From: Streptomyces niphimycinicus
Lineage (GTDB): Bacteria; Actinomycetota; Actinomycetes; Streptomycetales; Streptomycetaceae
DNA length: 33,856 nucleotides
Direction of reading: 5' to 3'
NCBI RefSeq assembly: GCF_018883605.1
Contig: NZ_JAHLEM010000140.1
Location: 1-33,856 of the forward strand
This document shows positions 8,878 to 16,653 of the stretch, piece after piece. The notes under the pieces were generated by a model. The model had not been told where the DNA came from, did not search any database, and was given only the letters and a program-made list of their open reading frames with translations. How positions within the stretch are numbered: the stretch's first letter is position 1; every line of letters starts with the position of its first letter. The position numbers and the translations under genes were made by a program.

Positions 8878-9843
8878 TCAGGCGTCGCCGGACGGGGTGT
8901 CCTGGCCGCCGGAGGCGCTCCGGCCGCCCCCTGAGGCGTCCCCGGCTCCGGTGTCCTTCGCGGTGCCCCAGCCCACGTAGTCCTCGCCGTAGGCGCCCTT
9001 GGCGGGCCTGCGGCGGCGCATCGGGGGCTCCACACCGTCCGCGAGCCGGCGGGCGGTGAGCAGGAAGCCGGTGTGGCCGATCATGCGGTGGTCGGGCCGT
9101 ACGGCCAGACCCTCGACATGCCAGGTGCGGACCATGGTCTCCCAGGCCGACGGCTCGTTGAAGGTGCCGTGCTCGCGGATGCACTCCACGGTGCGGGCGA
9201 GCTGGGTGGTGGTGGCGACGTACGCGCACAGGATGCCGCCGGGGACGAGCGCCTTGGACACCGGCTCCAGGCACTCCCAGGGGGCGAGCATGTCCAGGAT
9301 CACGCGGTCCACCTCGGTGTCGCTGAGGTTGTCCTGGAGGTCGCCGACGGTCAGCCGCCAGGCGGGGTGCGGGGCGCCGAAGTAGCGCTCGACGTTCTGG
9401 GCGGCGATCTCGGCGAAGTCGGCCCGGCGCTCGTAGGAGTGCAGCATGCCCTGGTCGCCGATGGCCCGCAGCAGAAACATGGAGAGCGAGCCGGAGCCGA
9501 CGCCCGCCTCGACGACACGTGCGCCGGGGAAGATATCGGCCATCGCCAGGATCTGCCCCGCGTCCTTGGGGTAGACCACGGCGGCACCGCGTGGCATGGA
9601 CAGGACATAGTCGGGGAGCAGGGGGCGCAGCGCGAGATACGCGACGTTTCCCGTGGTACGCACGACGGTTCCCTCAGGGGCACCGATCAGCTCGTCATGG
9701 GGGAAGGATCCCTTGTGGGTGTGGAAGTTCTTCCCGGCCTCGAGCGTGAAGGTGTAGTGGCGTCCCTTGGGGTCGGTGAGCTGGACCTGGTCCCCGACCT
9801 GGAAGGGCCCGCGACGGCGGGCGGCACCGGTCGGTTCGGACAT
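8878..9843 (-). CDS. trmI: tRNA (adenine-58-N1)-methyltransferase TrmI
   Basis: This enzyme uses S-adenosylmethionine to methylate N1 of A58 in the T-loop of tRNA. The 321-residue protein has the family's N-terminal beta domain (GDQVQLTDPKGRHYTFTL, NFHTHKG) and a class I methyltransferase fold. Motif I is VVEAGVGSGSLS (110-121), and the catalytic-loop motif is DMLAPWE (D184). The last 40 or so residues are a low-complexity Gly/Ser/Asp tail not needed for the fold. It starts 48 bases after the site-2 protease stop and is probably co-transcribed with it. trmI beside the Pup-proteasome genes is a recurrent actinobacterial arrangement, seen also at M. tuberculosis Rv2118c. Function is well supported. 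Confidence 0.95.
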   Translation of the reverse strand: MSEPTGAARRRGPFQVGDQVQLTDPKGRHYTFTLEAGKNFHTHKGSFPHDELIGAPEGTVVRTTGNVAYLALRPLLPDYVLSMPRGAAVVYPKDAGQILAMADIFPGARVVEAGVGSGSLSMFLLRAIGDQGMLHSYERRADFAEIAAQNVERYFGAPHPAWRLTVGDLQDNLSDTEVDRVILDMLAPWECLEPVSKALVPGGILCAYVATTTQLARTVECIREHGTFNEPSAWETMVRTWHVEGLAVRPDHRMIGHTGFLLTARRLADGVEPPMRRRRPAKGAYGEDYVGWGTAKDTGAGDASGGGRSASGGQDTPSGDA

Positions 9844-9891
9844 GTGAACAGCCTACCGGGCACTTCGCCCTGCCCGGACCACACCGGGGCC

Positions 9892-11142
9892 TCAGGAGGG
9901 GCCCGCGGGCGTCCTGGCCATGGCCGCCACGAAGGCGCGCTCGACATCGGCCGTGGAGAGCACCCCGTAGATCTCGCCGCTCTCCTCCACCACCAGGTAC
10001 TCGGTGGCGGGGGTGGCCCGCAGGGTGTCCAGCAGCTCCTCGCCGCTGAGCTCGGCGGAGACCCGCATACCGTCCTTGAGATCCTGGGCGAGACCGCTGA
10101 CCGCGACCCAGGGGCGGCGGTGCTCGGGGATCCCCACGATGGCGGCCTCGCGCACCACGGCGGTCGGGGTGCCGTGGCCGTCCACCACGACCAGGGCACG
10201 CGCCCCGGCCTCGTTCGCCCGGCGCAGCGCCTCCGAGAGCGGGGTGTCGGCCGCCACGGGGACGGCGCGCCGGGTGAGCGTACGGGCGCGCAGATCCGGC
10301 AGCCGCTCCCGCAGCCGGGCCATCCGCAGGCTGTTGCCCGCGCCGGTCCAGATGATCGCGGCGAGTATGGCGGCCAGCAGCGCGTCGGTGAGCGAGTCGA
10401 CGCTGCCGAAGCTCTCGGGCTCGTCGCCGAGCCCGCCGGCCTGGGTGAGCAGCGGCAGTCCGATGAGCACCGCGACGGCCAGCGCCCGGCCGCTCCAGGC
10501 GGCGGCGACGGTGCCGGTCATCGGCCTGCCGCTGATCTTCCAGACGACGGCGCGCAGCATCCGCCCGCCGTCCAGCGGCAGCCCGGGCAGCAGGTTGAAC
10601 GCGGCCACGATCAGGTTGGAGATCATCAGCCCGGCGAGCAGCACCCCGGGCACCGTGCCGGGCTCCACGACCAGCATGCCCAGGTAGAAAACGCCCGAGA
10701 GGACCAGGGAGAGCAGCGGGCCGACGAAGGCGAGCACGAACTCCCGGCCGGGGGTCTCGGTCTCCTTCTCGATCTCCGAGACACCGCCGAAGAACTGGAG
10801 CTGGATCCGGCGCACCGGCAGCTTGAAGCGGAGCGCGGCCACGGTGTGCGCCAGCTCGTGCACCAGCACCGAGGCGTAGAAGGCCACCGCGAAGAAGAGC
10901 GAGACCAGATAGCGGGCGGCGCCGAGCTCCGGCAGCACCCGGTCGAGCTGACCGCCGAAGACCCAGGTGATGAGGGCGGCGACCAGGAACCAGCTCGGCG
11001 AGACATACACCGGCACGCCGAACGGGCGCCCCATGAGAATGCCGCCGCCCGCCTCGCGTGGGCGCGGCTGTTTACCGCCCTCGGGCTCGGTCGTGCGGTC
11101 CGATTCCCCGTTGTCGGACTGCCGCTGCCCGCTGTTGTCCAC
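9892..11142 (-). CDS. Site-2-type intramembrane zinc metalloprotease (M50) with CBS domains
   Basis: This membrane protease of the M50B group would cleave transmembrane segments of substrates such as anti-sigma factors. From GTG 11142, with GAGGGG upstream, it has 416 residues; the longer frame to 11361 would run into the opposite gene's control region. The zinc site HELAH is at 95-99, and the third ligand is Asp191 in NLLPGLPLDGGRM. Several hydrophobic segments flank these motifs (about 55-70, 75-95, 135-165, 170-190, 225-240, 250-265). A pair of CBS domains follows (from about residue 290), typical of the ATP-responsive subfamily. The substrate is unknown; no anti-sigma gene is adjacent. 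It diverges from the nuclease gene at 11271 and precedes trmI. Confidence 0.93.
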   Translation of the reverse strand: MDNSGQRQSDNGESDRTTEPEGGKQPRPREAGGGILMGRPFGVPVYVSPSWFLVAALITWVFGGQLDRVLPELGAARYLVSLFFAVAFYASVLVHELAHTVAALRFKLPVRRIQLQFFGGVSEIEKETETPGREFVLAFVGPLLSLVLSGVFYLGMLVVEPGTVPGVLLAGLMISNLIVAAFNLLPGLPLDGGRMLRAVVWKISGRPMTGTVAAAWSGRALAVAVLIGLPLLTQAGGLGDEPESFGSVDSLTDALLAAILAAIIWTGAGNSLRMARLRERLPDLRARTLTRRAVPVAADTPLSEALRRANEAGARALVVVDGHGTPTAVVREAAIVGIPEHRRPWVAVSGLAQDLKDGMRVSAELSGEELLDTLRATPATEYLVVEESGEIYGVLSTADVERAFVAAMARTPAGPS

Positions 11143-11270
11143 GGTGTCCCCTCGTCGGATGCTCGGTCGCACCCCTCTTTTGATACGGTCCCCACGATCA
11201 TGCAGTGCGAGGGGCTCGGACGTCGATGGTATGCGTCCGGCTGTCAGTGGCGGGTCGTAGGGTCTTCGCC

Positions 11271-12170
11271 ATGGGAACCACCACGGGAACCACCACCGGG
11301 AAGGCCGAACCGTCGGACGGGCCGCCGAAGTCCGGCCGCGCCGCCTCGTTGTCACCGTCACGGGCGGCCGATTTCATGCGGTGCCCGCTGCTGTACCGCT
11401 TCCGAGTGATCGACAAATTGCCGGAGAAGCCCAGCGCGGCGGCCACCCGCGGCACGGTGGTCCACGCGGTGCTGGAGCGGCTCTTCGACGCCCCGGCCGC
11501 CGAGCGCACCTCGCCGCGGGCCCGGGCGATGGTGCCGGGCGAGTGGGACCGGCTGCTGGCGGCCAAGCCGGAGCTGGCGGAGCTGTTCCAGGAGGAGGAC
11601 GGCGCCCCGGCGCCGGAGCGGCTGGCCGAGTGGCTGACGGGGGCGCAGACACTGGTGGACCAGTGGTTCTCGCTGGAGGATCCGACGCGTCTGGAGCCCG
11701 CGGAGCGGGAGCTGTTCGTGGAGACGGAGCTCGAGTCCGGGCTGCGGCTGCGTGGCATCATCGACCGGATCGACATCGCTCCCACGGGTGATGTGCGGAT
11801 CGTGGACTACAAGACGGGCAAGGCCCCCGCACCGCAGTACGCGGGCGAGGCGCTGTTCCAGATGAAGTTCTACGCGCTGGTGGTGTGGCGGCTGCGCGGG
11901 GTCATCCCGCGGCGGCTCCAGCTTGTCTATCTGGGCAGCGGCGATGTGCTGACGTACGACCCGGACGAGCGGGATCTGCGGGGGGTGGAGCGCAAGGTGC
12001 TGGCCCTGTGGGAGGCGATCCGGCTGGCCACGGAGACCGGTGCCTTCGTCCCCCGCCAGACCAGGCTGTGCGGCTGGTGCGACCATCAGGCGCACTGTCC
12101 GGAGTTCGGGGGTACGCCGCCGCCGTATCCGCTGGCGGTCGTACCTCTTCAGAATCGAGGTGCCGCGTAG
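11271..12170 (+). CDS. RecB-family PD-(D/E)XK exonuclease with Fe-S cluster
   Basis: This is a stand-alone nuclease of the RecB/Cas4 type (PD-(D/E)XK). From ATG 11271 it has 299 residues. The active-site residues are H65 (GTVVHAVLE), D165 (GIIDRID) and D179-x-K181 (VDYKTGK), followed by the QMKFYALV helix with its conserved Gln and Tyr. Four cysteines, C38 (MRCPLLYRF) and C267/C270/C276 (LCGWCDHQAHC), bracket the fold exactly as in AddB/Cas4-type [4Fe-4S] nucleases. The ribosome site is weak (TAGGG). A homologue lies next to trmI in mycobacteria (Rv2119), so linkage with the proteasome region looks conserved. The biological substrate is unknown. Confidence 0.92.
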   Translation: MGTTTGTTTGKAEPSDGPPKSGRAASLSPSRAADFMRCPLLYRFRVIDKLPEKPSAAATRGTVVHAVLERLFDAPAAERTSPRARAMVPGEWDRLLAAKPELAELFQEEDGAPAPERLAEWLTGAQTLVDQWFSLEDPTRLEPAERELFVETELESGLRLRGIIDRIDIAPTGDVRIVDYKTGKAPAPQYAGEALFQMKFYALVVWRLRGVIPRRLQLVYLGSGDVLTYDPDERDLRGVERKVLALWEAIRLATETGAFVPRQTRLCGWCDHQAHCPEFGGTPPPYPLAVVPLQNRGAA

Positions 12171-12236
12171 CGCCCCCTGAGGGTGGTGGTGGGTGACGGG
12201 CGGGCAGAATGGACGCGGTCTAGCGAAGGAGTTCCC

Positions 12237-12908
12237 GTGGCGATCCGCGTCCTACTGGTCGATGATCAACCGCTGCTGCGCACCGGCTTCCGGATGATCC
12301 TGGAGGCGGAGCAGGATCTGGCGGTCGTCGGCGAGGCAGGGGACGGTCTACAGGCCCTCGACCAGGTGCGGGCGCTTCAGCCCGATGTGGTCCTGATGGA
12401 CATCCGGATGCCGCGGATGGACGGCGTGGAGGCGACCCGCCAGATCACCGGTCCGGGGCGGGACGGCCCGGCCAAGGTGCTGGTGCTGACCACCTTCGAC
12501 CTGGACGAGTACGTGGTGGAGGCGCTGCGCGCCGGGGCCAGCGGCTTTCTGCTGAAGGACGCGCCCGCCACCGAGCTGGTGCAGGCCATCCGCGTGGTGG
12601 CGGCGGGCGAGGCGATGCTGGCGCCCAGCATCACCCGCAGGCTGCTCGACAAGTACGCCGGGCATCTCCCGTCGGGCGAGGAGCCGGTGCCGGACACCCT
12701 GCACACGCTGACCGAGCGCGAGGTCGAGGTGCTGAAGCTGGTGGCCCGGGGGCTGTCCAACGCGGAGATCGCCGCGGATCTGTTCGTCAGCGAGACCACG
12801 GTCAAGACGCATGTGGGCCATGTACTGACCAAGCTGGGGCTGCGCGACCGGGTCCAGGCCGCCGTGTACGCCTACGAGAGCGGCCTGGTCCGCCCCGGCG
12901 CGCAGTAG
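12237..12908 (+). CDS. NarL/LuxR-type response regulator
   Basis: This two-component response regulator has 223 residues and starts at GTG 12237 with AAGGAG five bases upstream. The receiver domain (1-120) has the acidic pocket DD (9-10), phosphoacceptor D55 (VVLMDIRMP), the conserved Thr in LTTFD, and Lys in FLLKD. The C-terminal LuxR helix-turn-helix (about 155-215) reads LTEREVEVLKLVARGLSNAEIA, then SETTVKTHVGHVLTKLGLRDRVQA. No histidine kinase gene is next to it, so it is an orphan in this window. It follows the nuclease gene by 66 bases and ends before a large palindrome that should terminate transcription. Target genes are unknown. Confidence 0.95.
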   Translation: MAIRVLLVDDQPLLRTGFRMILEAEQDLAVVGEAGDGLQALDQVRALQPDVVLMDIRMPRMDGVEATRQITGPGRDGPAKVLVLTTFDLDEYVVEALRAGASGFLLKDAPATELVQAIRVVAAGEAMLAPSITRRLLDKYAGHLPSGEEPVPDTLHTLTEREVEVLKLVARGLSNAEIAADLFVSETTVKTHVGHVLTKLGLRDRVQAAVYAYESGLVRPGAQ

Positions 12909-12934
12909 GCGGCACCAGGGGCACCGGGGACGGT

Positions 12935-12988
12935 GGTGGTACGGCGGGAGGCCCGGGGCGCGCGCCCCGGGCCTCCCGCCGTACCACC
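12935..12988. terminator. Bidirectional terminator: 54-base perfect palindrome
   Basis: Bases 12935-12961 are the exact reverse complement of 12962-12988, with the axis in the GCGCGC at the centre. It lies between the response-regulator stop (12908) and the stop of the leftward binding-protein gene (13070), so it can act as a terminator for both strands. A 27-bp arm with no loop is unusually long. Confidence 0.85.
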
Positions 12989-13067
12989 GTCAAGACGTAC
13001 CGCTGTCAAGACGTACCGCTGTCAAGACTTCCACCGTCAAGACGTACCGCCGTAGAGACGCCGTCCC
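12989..13067. repeat. Tandem repeat, 16-base unit, about five copies
   Basis: The unit GTCAAGACGTACCGCT occurs exactly at 12989-13004 and 13005-13020, as a 15-base variant at 13021-13035, with one change at 13036-13051, and degenerately at 13052-13067. It fills the space between the palindrome and the stop of the binding-protein gene. On the minus strand each full unit contains TTGAC. Confidence 0.9.
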
Positions 13068-13069
13068 CG

Positions 13070-14665
13070 TCAGCCGTCGGAGGACTTGGCGATCTCCCAG
13101 AAGCGGAAGACCGTCGAGGAGTCGAGGGTCCACTGGAGCCCGGAGATGTCGTCCTGGGCCACCGCGTACTGCTTGCCCTGCCACAGCGGGAGCATCGGCA
13201 CCTCGTCGGCGACGATGTCCTGGATCCGCTGGAAGTCGCCGACCGTGGCCTCACGGCTGGGCTGCTCGGCGGTGGCGGGGATGAGCTGCGCGGACAGCCG
13301 CGGCGAGGTGTAGTGGTTGGCCAGGACGTTGCCGGCGCCGAAGAACGGGGCGACGAAGTTGTCCGGGTCCGGGTAGTCGGGCACCCAGCCCTTCACATAG
13401 ACGCCGTACTTCCCGCCGGCGACGCCCTTCTCGTACGTGGCGACGTCCGCGCTCTTCACATCGACGTCGAACAGCCCGCTGGCGTTGAGCTGCCGGGCGA
13501 TCTGGCGCAGGCCCGGGACGGTGCCGGGGCCGTAGCGGATCGGGGTGCCCCACAGCGTCAGCTTGACCTTGCCGGAGATGCCCGCGTCCCGCAGCGCCTG
13601 CTTGGCCTTCTCGGGCTGCGGGCGGTCGCCGTACTTGTCGTAGAAGGCGGTGTTGTGGCCGGTGATCCCGGCCGGGACCACCGAGTACAGCGGTTCGGCG
13701 GTGCGCTTGTAGACGTCCCGCACCAGGGTGGAGCGGTCGATGAGGTACGCCATGGCCTTGCGCACGCCGAGCTTGCCCGCCACCGGGTCCTTCATGTTGA
13801 AGACCAGGTGCTGGACCTCGGCGCCGGTGCCCTCGACCACGTTCAGGCTCTTGCCGCCGCCGAGGCTCCGCGCCTGGAGGTCGGCGAGGTCGCGCATGGC
13901 AAGCCCGCGGTAGGCGAGGTCCACATCGCCCTTCTGCACGGCGGACTTCAGCCGCGCCTGCCCGCCGTGGAAGAACTTCAGGCTCAGCCCGGAGTTCTTC
14001 GGCCGGGCGGGCCCCTGGTAGCCGCCGTTGACGGAGAAGTCGGCCTCGTCCTTGGTGAAGGAGTCCAGCTTGTAGACGCCGGAGCCGACCGCCTTGTGGT
14101 CCGTGCGCAGCTTGTCGGCGGGGTATTCCTGGTGGTCGACGATGGACCCGGCACCGGAGGCGATCTTCTGCGGGAAGGTCGCGTCGGAGTCCTTCAGATG
14201 GAAGACGACGGTCCGCTTGTCCGGGGTGTCGACGCTCCCGATGGAGGTGAGCATCAGCGCCGGACCGTTCGCGTCATTGATCCGCTTGGTGCGCTCGAAG
14301 GAGAACTTGACGTCCTCGGAGGTGAGCGGATGGCCATTGGAGAACGTCAGGTCGTTCTTCAGCGTGCAGGAGTAGACCCGGCTGGAGTTGTCCTTGAAGG
14401 AGCACTTCTCCGCCGCCTCCGGCTGCGGTGTGGTGCTGCCCTTCGGGAAGCTCAGCAGGGACTGGAAGACGTTGTTGAACAGCAGCCAGGAGCCCGGGTC
14501 GTAGCCGGATGCCGGGTCGGTGGCGAGCACCTCGTCCGACATCCCCATGACCACGTGCTCGCCGCTGCCCGCCGCGTCCCCGTCCTCACTGCCGCATCCG
14601 GTGAGCAGGGCGGCGGCCAGTCCCGCGCCGAGGGGAGCTGCCAGCCACTGATCACGTTTTCTCAA
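13070..14665 (-). CDS. ABC-type peptide/nickel-family substrate-binding lipoprotein (copy 1)
   Basis: This extracytoplasmic solute-binding protein is of family 5 (oligopeptide/nickel type), 531 residues. It starts at a TTG (14665) behind GAGGAAG. A lipoprotein signal ends in the lipobox LLTGC (Cys24). Family hallmarks include TFSNGHPLTSEDVKFSFERT, ATFPQKIASGAG, GSGVYKLDSF, and WVPDYPDPDNFVAPFF near the end. It is a paralogue of the next gene; both contain the identical stretch VRDVYKRTAEPLYS. No permease or ATPase gene accompanies them in the window, so they either serve a transporter encoded elsewhere or have another role. Its 3' end abuts a 16-base tandem repeat. Confidence 0.93.
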   Translation of the reverse strand: MRKRDQWLAAPLGAGLAAALLTGCGSEDGDAAGSGEHVVMGMSDEVLATDPASGYDPGSWLLFNNVFQSLLSFPKGSTTPQPEAAEKCSFKDNSSRVYSCTLKNDLTFSNGHPLTSEDVKFSFERTKRINDANGPALMLTSIGSVDTPDKRTVVFHLKDSDATFPQKIASGAGSIVDHQEYPADKLRTDHKAVGSGVYKLDSFTKDEADFSVNGGYQGPARPKNSGLSLKFFHGGQARLKSAVQKGDVDLAYRGLAMRDLADLQARSLGGGKSLNVVEGTGAEVQHLVFNMKDPVAGKLGVRKAMAYLIDRSTLVRDVYKRTAEPLYSVVPAGITGHNTAFYDKYGDRPQPEKAKQALRDAGISGKVKLTLWGTPIRYGPGTVPGLRQIARQLNASGLFDVDVKSADVATYEKGVAGGKYGVYVKGWVPDYPDPDNFVAPFFGAGNVLANHYTSPRLSAQLIPATAEQPSREATVGDFQRIQDIVADEVPMLPLWQGKQYAVAQDDISGLQWTLDSSTVFRFWEIAKSSDG

Positions 14666-14716
14666 CGGTCTTCCTCACACACTCGTCGTTTCGTGCCCGA
14701 CCCCCGTGGGTCCTTC

Positions 14717-16315
14717 TCAGTCGCCCTTGCCGAGTTCCCAGAGCTGGAGCATGGTCGAGGAGTCGAAGGCGTACTCGGCGCCGATGACGTTCTCGCGGGC
14801 GGCCACATAGGTGTTGCCCTGCCACAGCGGGAGATAGGGCACGTCGCTGGCGACGGTGTTCTGGATCGACTGGAAGTCCTTGTCGGCGAGGCTGCGCTGG
14901 GCCTCCTGCCGGGTCTTGGGGATCAGCTCGTCCTGGATGGTGCTGTTGCGGTAGGGCGAGTTGAGGAAGTTGTCCTTGGTGAGGAACGGCGCGGTGTAGC
15001 TGTCGGGGTCCGGGAAGTCGGGCAGCCAGCCCATCCCGGAGGCGGAGAACTGGCGCTTGATGAGCGCGGGGCGGAAGTCCCGCCACGGGTAGCCCTTGAT
15101 CGTGACGGAGAAGAGGCCGCTCGCGTTGAGCTGCTTCTTCAGCTCCTTGAACTCCCCGGCCGTCTCCGGACCGTAGTGGTCGGTGGTGTAGGTCAGCGTC
15201 AGCTTCACCGGGGTGTTGATACCGGCGTCACGCAGCACGCTCTTGGCGACCGCGGGGTCCGGGTCGCCGTACTCGTTGTGGAACGAGTTGATATGCGAGG
15301 AGATGCTGGTGGGGATCATCGAGTAGAGCGGCTCGGCGGTCCGCTTGTACACATCGCGCACCAGCGCCTGGCGGTCCACGACATGGGCGATGGCCTGCCG
15401 GACCGCCTTGTTCTTGACCGCCGGGTTCGAGGTGTTGAAGACCAGATAGCGGATGCCCTGCCCGGAGGACTCGAAGAGCCGGACGCCCTTGACGTCGCCC
15501 TTGTTGAGCTTGTCGATCTGTTCGGGCGAGAAGCCGCGGTGGACCACGTCGATGTCGCCCTTGACCAGGGCCTTCTCCATGGTCGAGGCGGAGTCGTAGA
15601 AACGCATCTCCGCCTTGTCGGCCTTCAGGTGGACATCGCCCTTGTAGTGCGAGTTCTTGGTGAAGACGACCTTGACCAGCCGGTTGTCGCGTACCTCGGT
15701 CTTGGCGGAGTACGGGCCCGAGCCCGTCATCTCGAAGCCGTTGCGCAGCGCGTCGGGCTTGTAGACCTCGCTGTCCAGGATGGCGGCGGCCGGAGTGGTG
15801 AGCTTGGACGGGAAGGTCGCGTCCGGCTGCGAGAGGTGGATGACGATCTCGCGGTCGCTGGGGGTTTCGATCTTGTCCACGTTGGACAGCAGCGACTTGG
15901 TGCCGTTGGGGTCGTCGATGCGCAGCACGCGCTCGAGGGAGAACTTGACGTCCTTGGAGGTCAGGTCGTGGCCGTTGGAGAACTTCAGCCCGCTGCGCAG
16001 CGTGCAGCGGTACTGCTCGCTCTGCCGGTCCTGGAAGCCGCACTTCTCGGCGGCGTCGGGTATCGGCTCGGTTCCCGAGCGGGGAAGTCTCATCAGCGTC
16101 TGGAAGGCGTTGTGCAGCACGCTCCACGAGGCGAAGTCGTAGGCCAGGGCCGGATCCAGCGGAGCGGGCGCCGCCTTCGACGCTTCTATGCGGTCCGTGC
16201 TGCCCAGGACGATCGCCTTACCGTCCGAGCCCGAGCCGTCGGTACCACCGCACGCGGCGAGCGTGGAGAGCAGGAGGCCGGCCACAGCCGGCAGCACCAG
16301 CGACTTGCGCGTCAT
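14717..16315 (-). CDS. ABC-type peptide/nickel-family substrate-binding lipoprotein (copy 2)
   Basis: This is the second family-5 solute-binding lipoprotein, 532 residues from ATG 16315; an in-frame ATG at 16336 lacks a ribosome site. The signal peptide ends in LSTLAAC (Cys22 lipidated). It shares the layout of copy 1: LKFSNGHDLTSKDVKFSLERV, DATFPSKLTTPAAAILD, GSGPYSAKTEV, VRDVYKRTAEPLYSMIP, and GWLPDFPDPDSYTAPF. It lies 51 bases upstream of copy 1 on the same strand, so the pair is probably one transcript that arose by tandem duplication. The upstream region to 16653 should contain its promoter. Ligand unknown; peptides are the usual guess for this family. Confidence 0.93.
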   Translation of the reverse strand: MTRKSLVLPAVAGLLLSTLAACGGTDGSGSDGKAIVLGSTDRIEASKAAPAPLDPALAYDFASWSVLHNAFQTLMRLPRSGTEPIPDAAEKCGFQDRQSEQYRCTLRSGLKFSNGHDLTSKDVKFSLERVLRIDDPNGTKSLLSNVDKIETPSDREIVIHLSQPDATFPSKLTTPAAAILDSEVYKPDALRNGFEMTGSGPYSAKTEVRDNRLVKVVFTKNSHYKGDVHLKADKAEMRFYDSASTMEKALVKGDIDVVHRGFSPEQIDKLNKGDVKGVRLFESSGQGIRYLVFNTSNPAVKNKAVRQAIAHVVDRQALVRDVYKRTAEPLYSMIPTSISSHINSFHNEYGDPDPAVAKSVLRDAGINTPVKLTLTYTTDHYGPETAGEFKELKKQLNASGLFSVTIKGYPWRDFRPALIKRQFSASGMGWLPDFPDPDSYTAPFLTKDNFLNSPYRNSTIQDELIPKTRQEAQRSLADKDFQSIQNTVASDVPYLPLWQGNTYVAARENVIGAEYAFDSSTMLQLWELGKGD

Positions 16316-16653
16316 TGTCGGGAGTCTCCCTGCCATCGATCAACTACTCGCGACGAGATTAGTCCGCGGCGCCGACCATGCTCAGACACAACGAAGTTGA
16401 GGCGATATCACGCCCCGATAACGAGCGGCCATCGACCGATATCCGGACGCCGCCACGATTCGTATGGCATGCCACTAATCCGGACACATGGGTTCACCCA
16501 AATCGCACCAGACGGGACGCGCGGCAGGCAACCGCCCCACCCGCTCACCGCATGCGCAGTGATAAACATCACGTTCCCTTGTCGCCAACGGAACGCGAAA
16601 AATGCGCCCGCGCTATTCAGTTTGCAATTTACAGAAATACGCTCGGTGCGCGT
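16316..16653. other. AT-richer intergenic region, promoter side of the binding-protein pair
   Basis: This 338-base gap lies upstream of the binding-protein pair and downstream of the HAD gene. It is clearly less GC-rich than its surroundings, especially 16561-16653. No credible protein frame was found. It has a 10-base palindrome TGGCATGCCA at 16465-16474 and the CRP-like site at 16559-16572. I could not place -35/-10 boxes or a terminator for the HAD gene with confidence. Confidence 0.55.
16559..16572. promoter_or_regulatory. Candidate CRP-type operator
   Basis: GTGATAAACATCAC is a perfect GTGA-N6-TCAC palindrome (5-bp arms GTGAT/ATCAC), matching the core of CRP/FNR-family sites. It lies in the AT-richer gap, about 245 bases upstream of the copy-2 binding-protein start. 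Motif match only. Confidence 0.4.

Noticed and set aside
9073..11409. 778-residue rightward frame antisense to trmI and the site-2 protease
   Set aside because: It has no family motifs, crosses three real features and has antisense-type composition.
12935..13067. CRISPR array
   Set aside because: The 16-base units are contiguous with no spacers and there are no cas genes; it is a tandem repeat beside a terminator.
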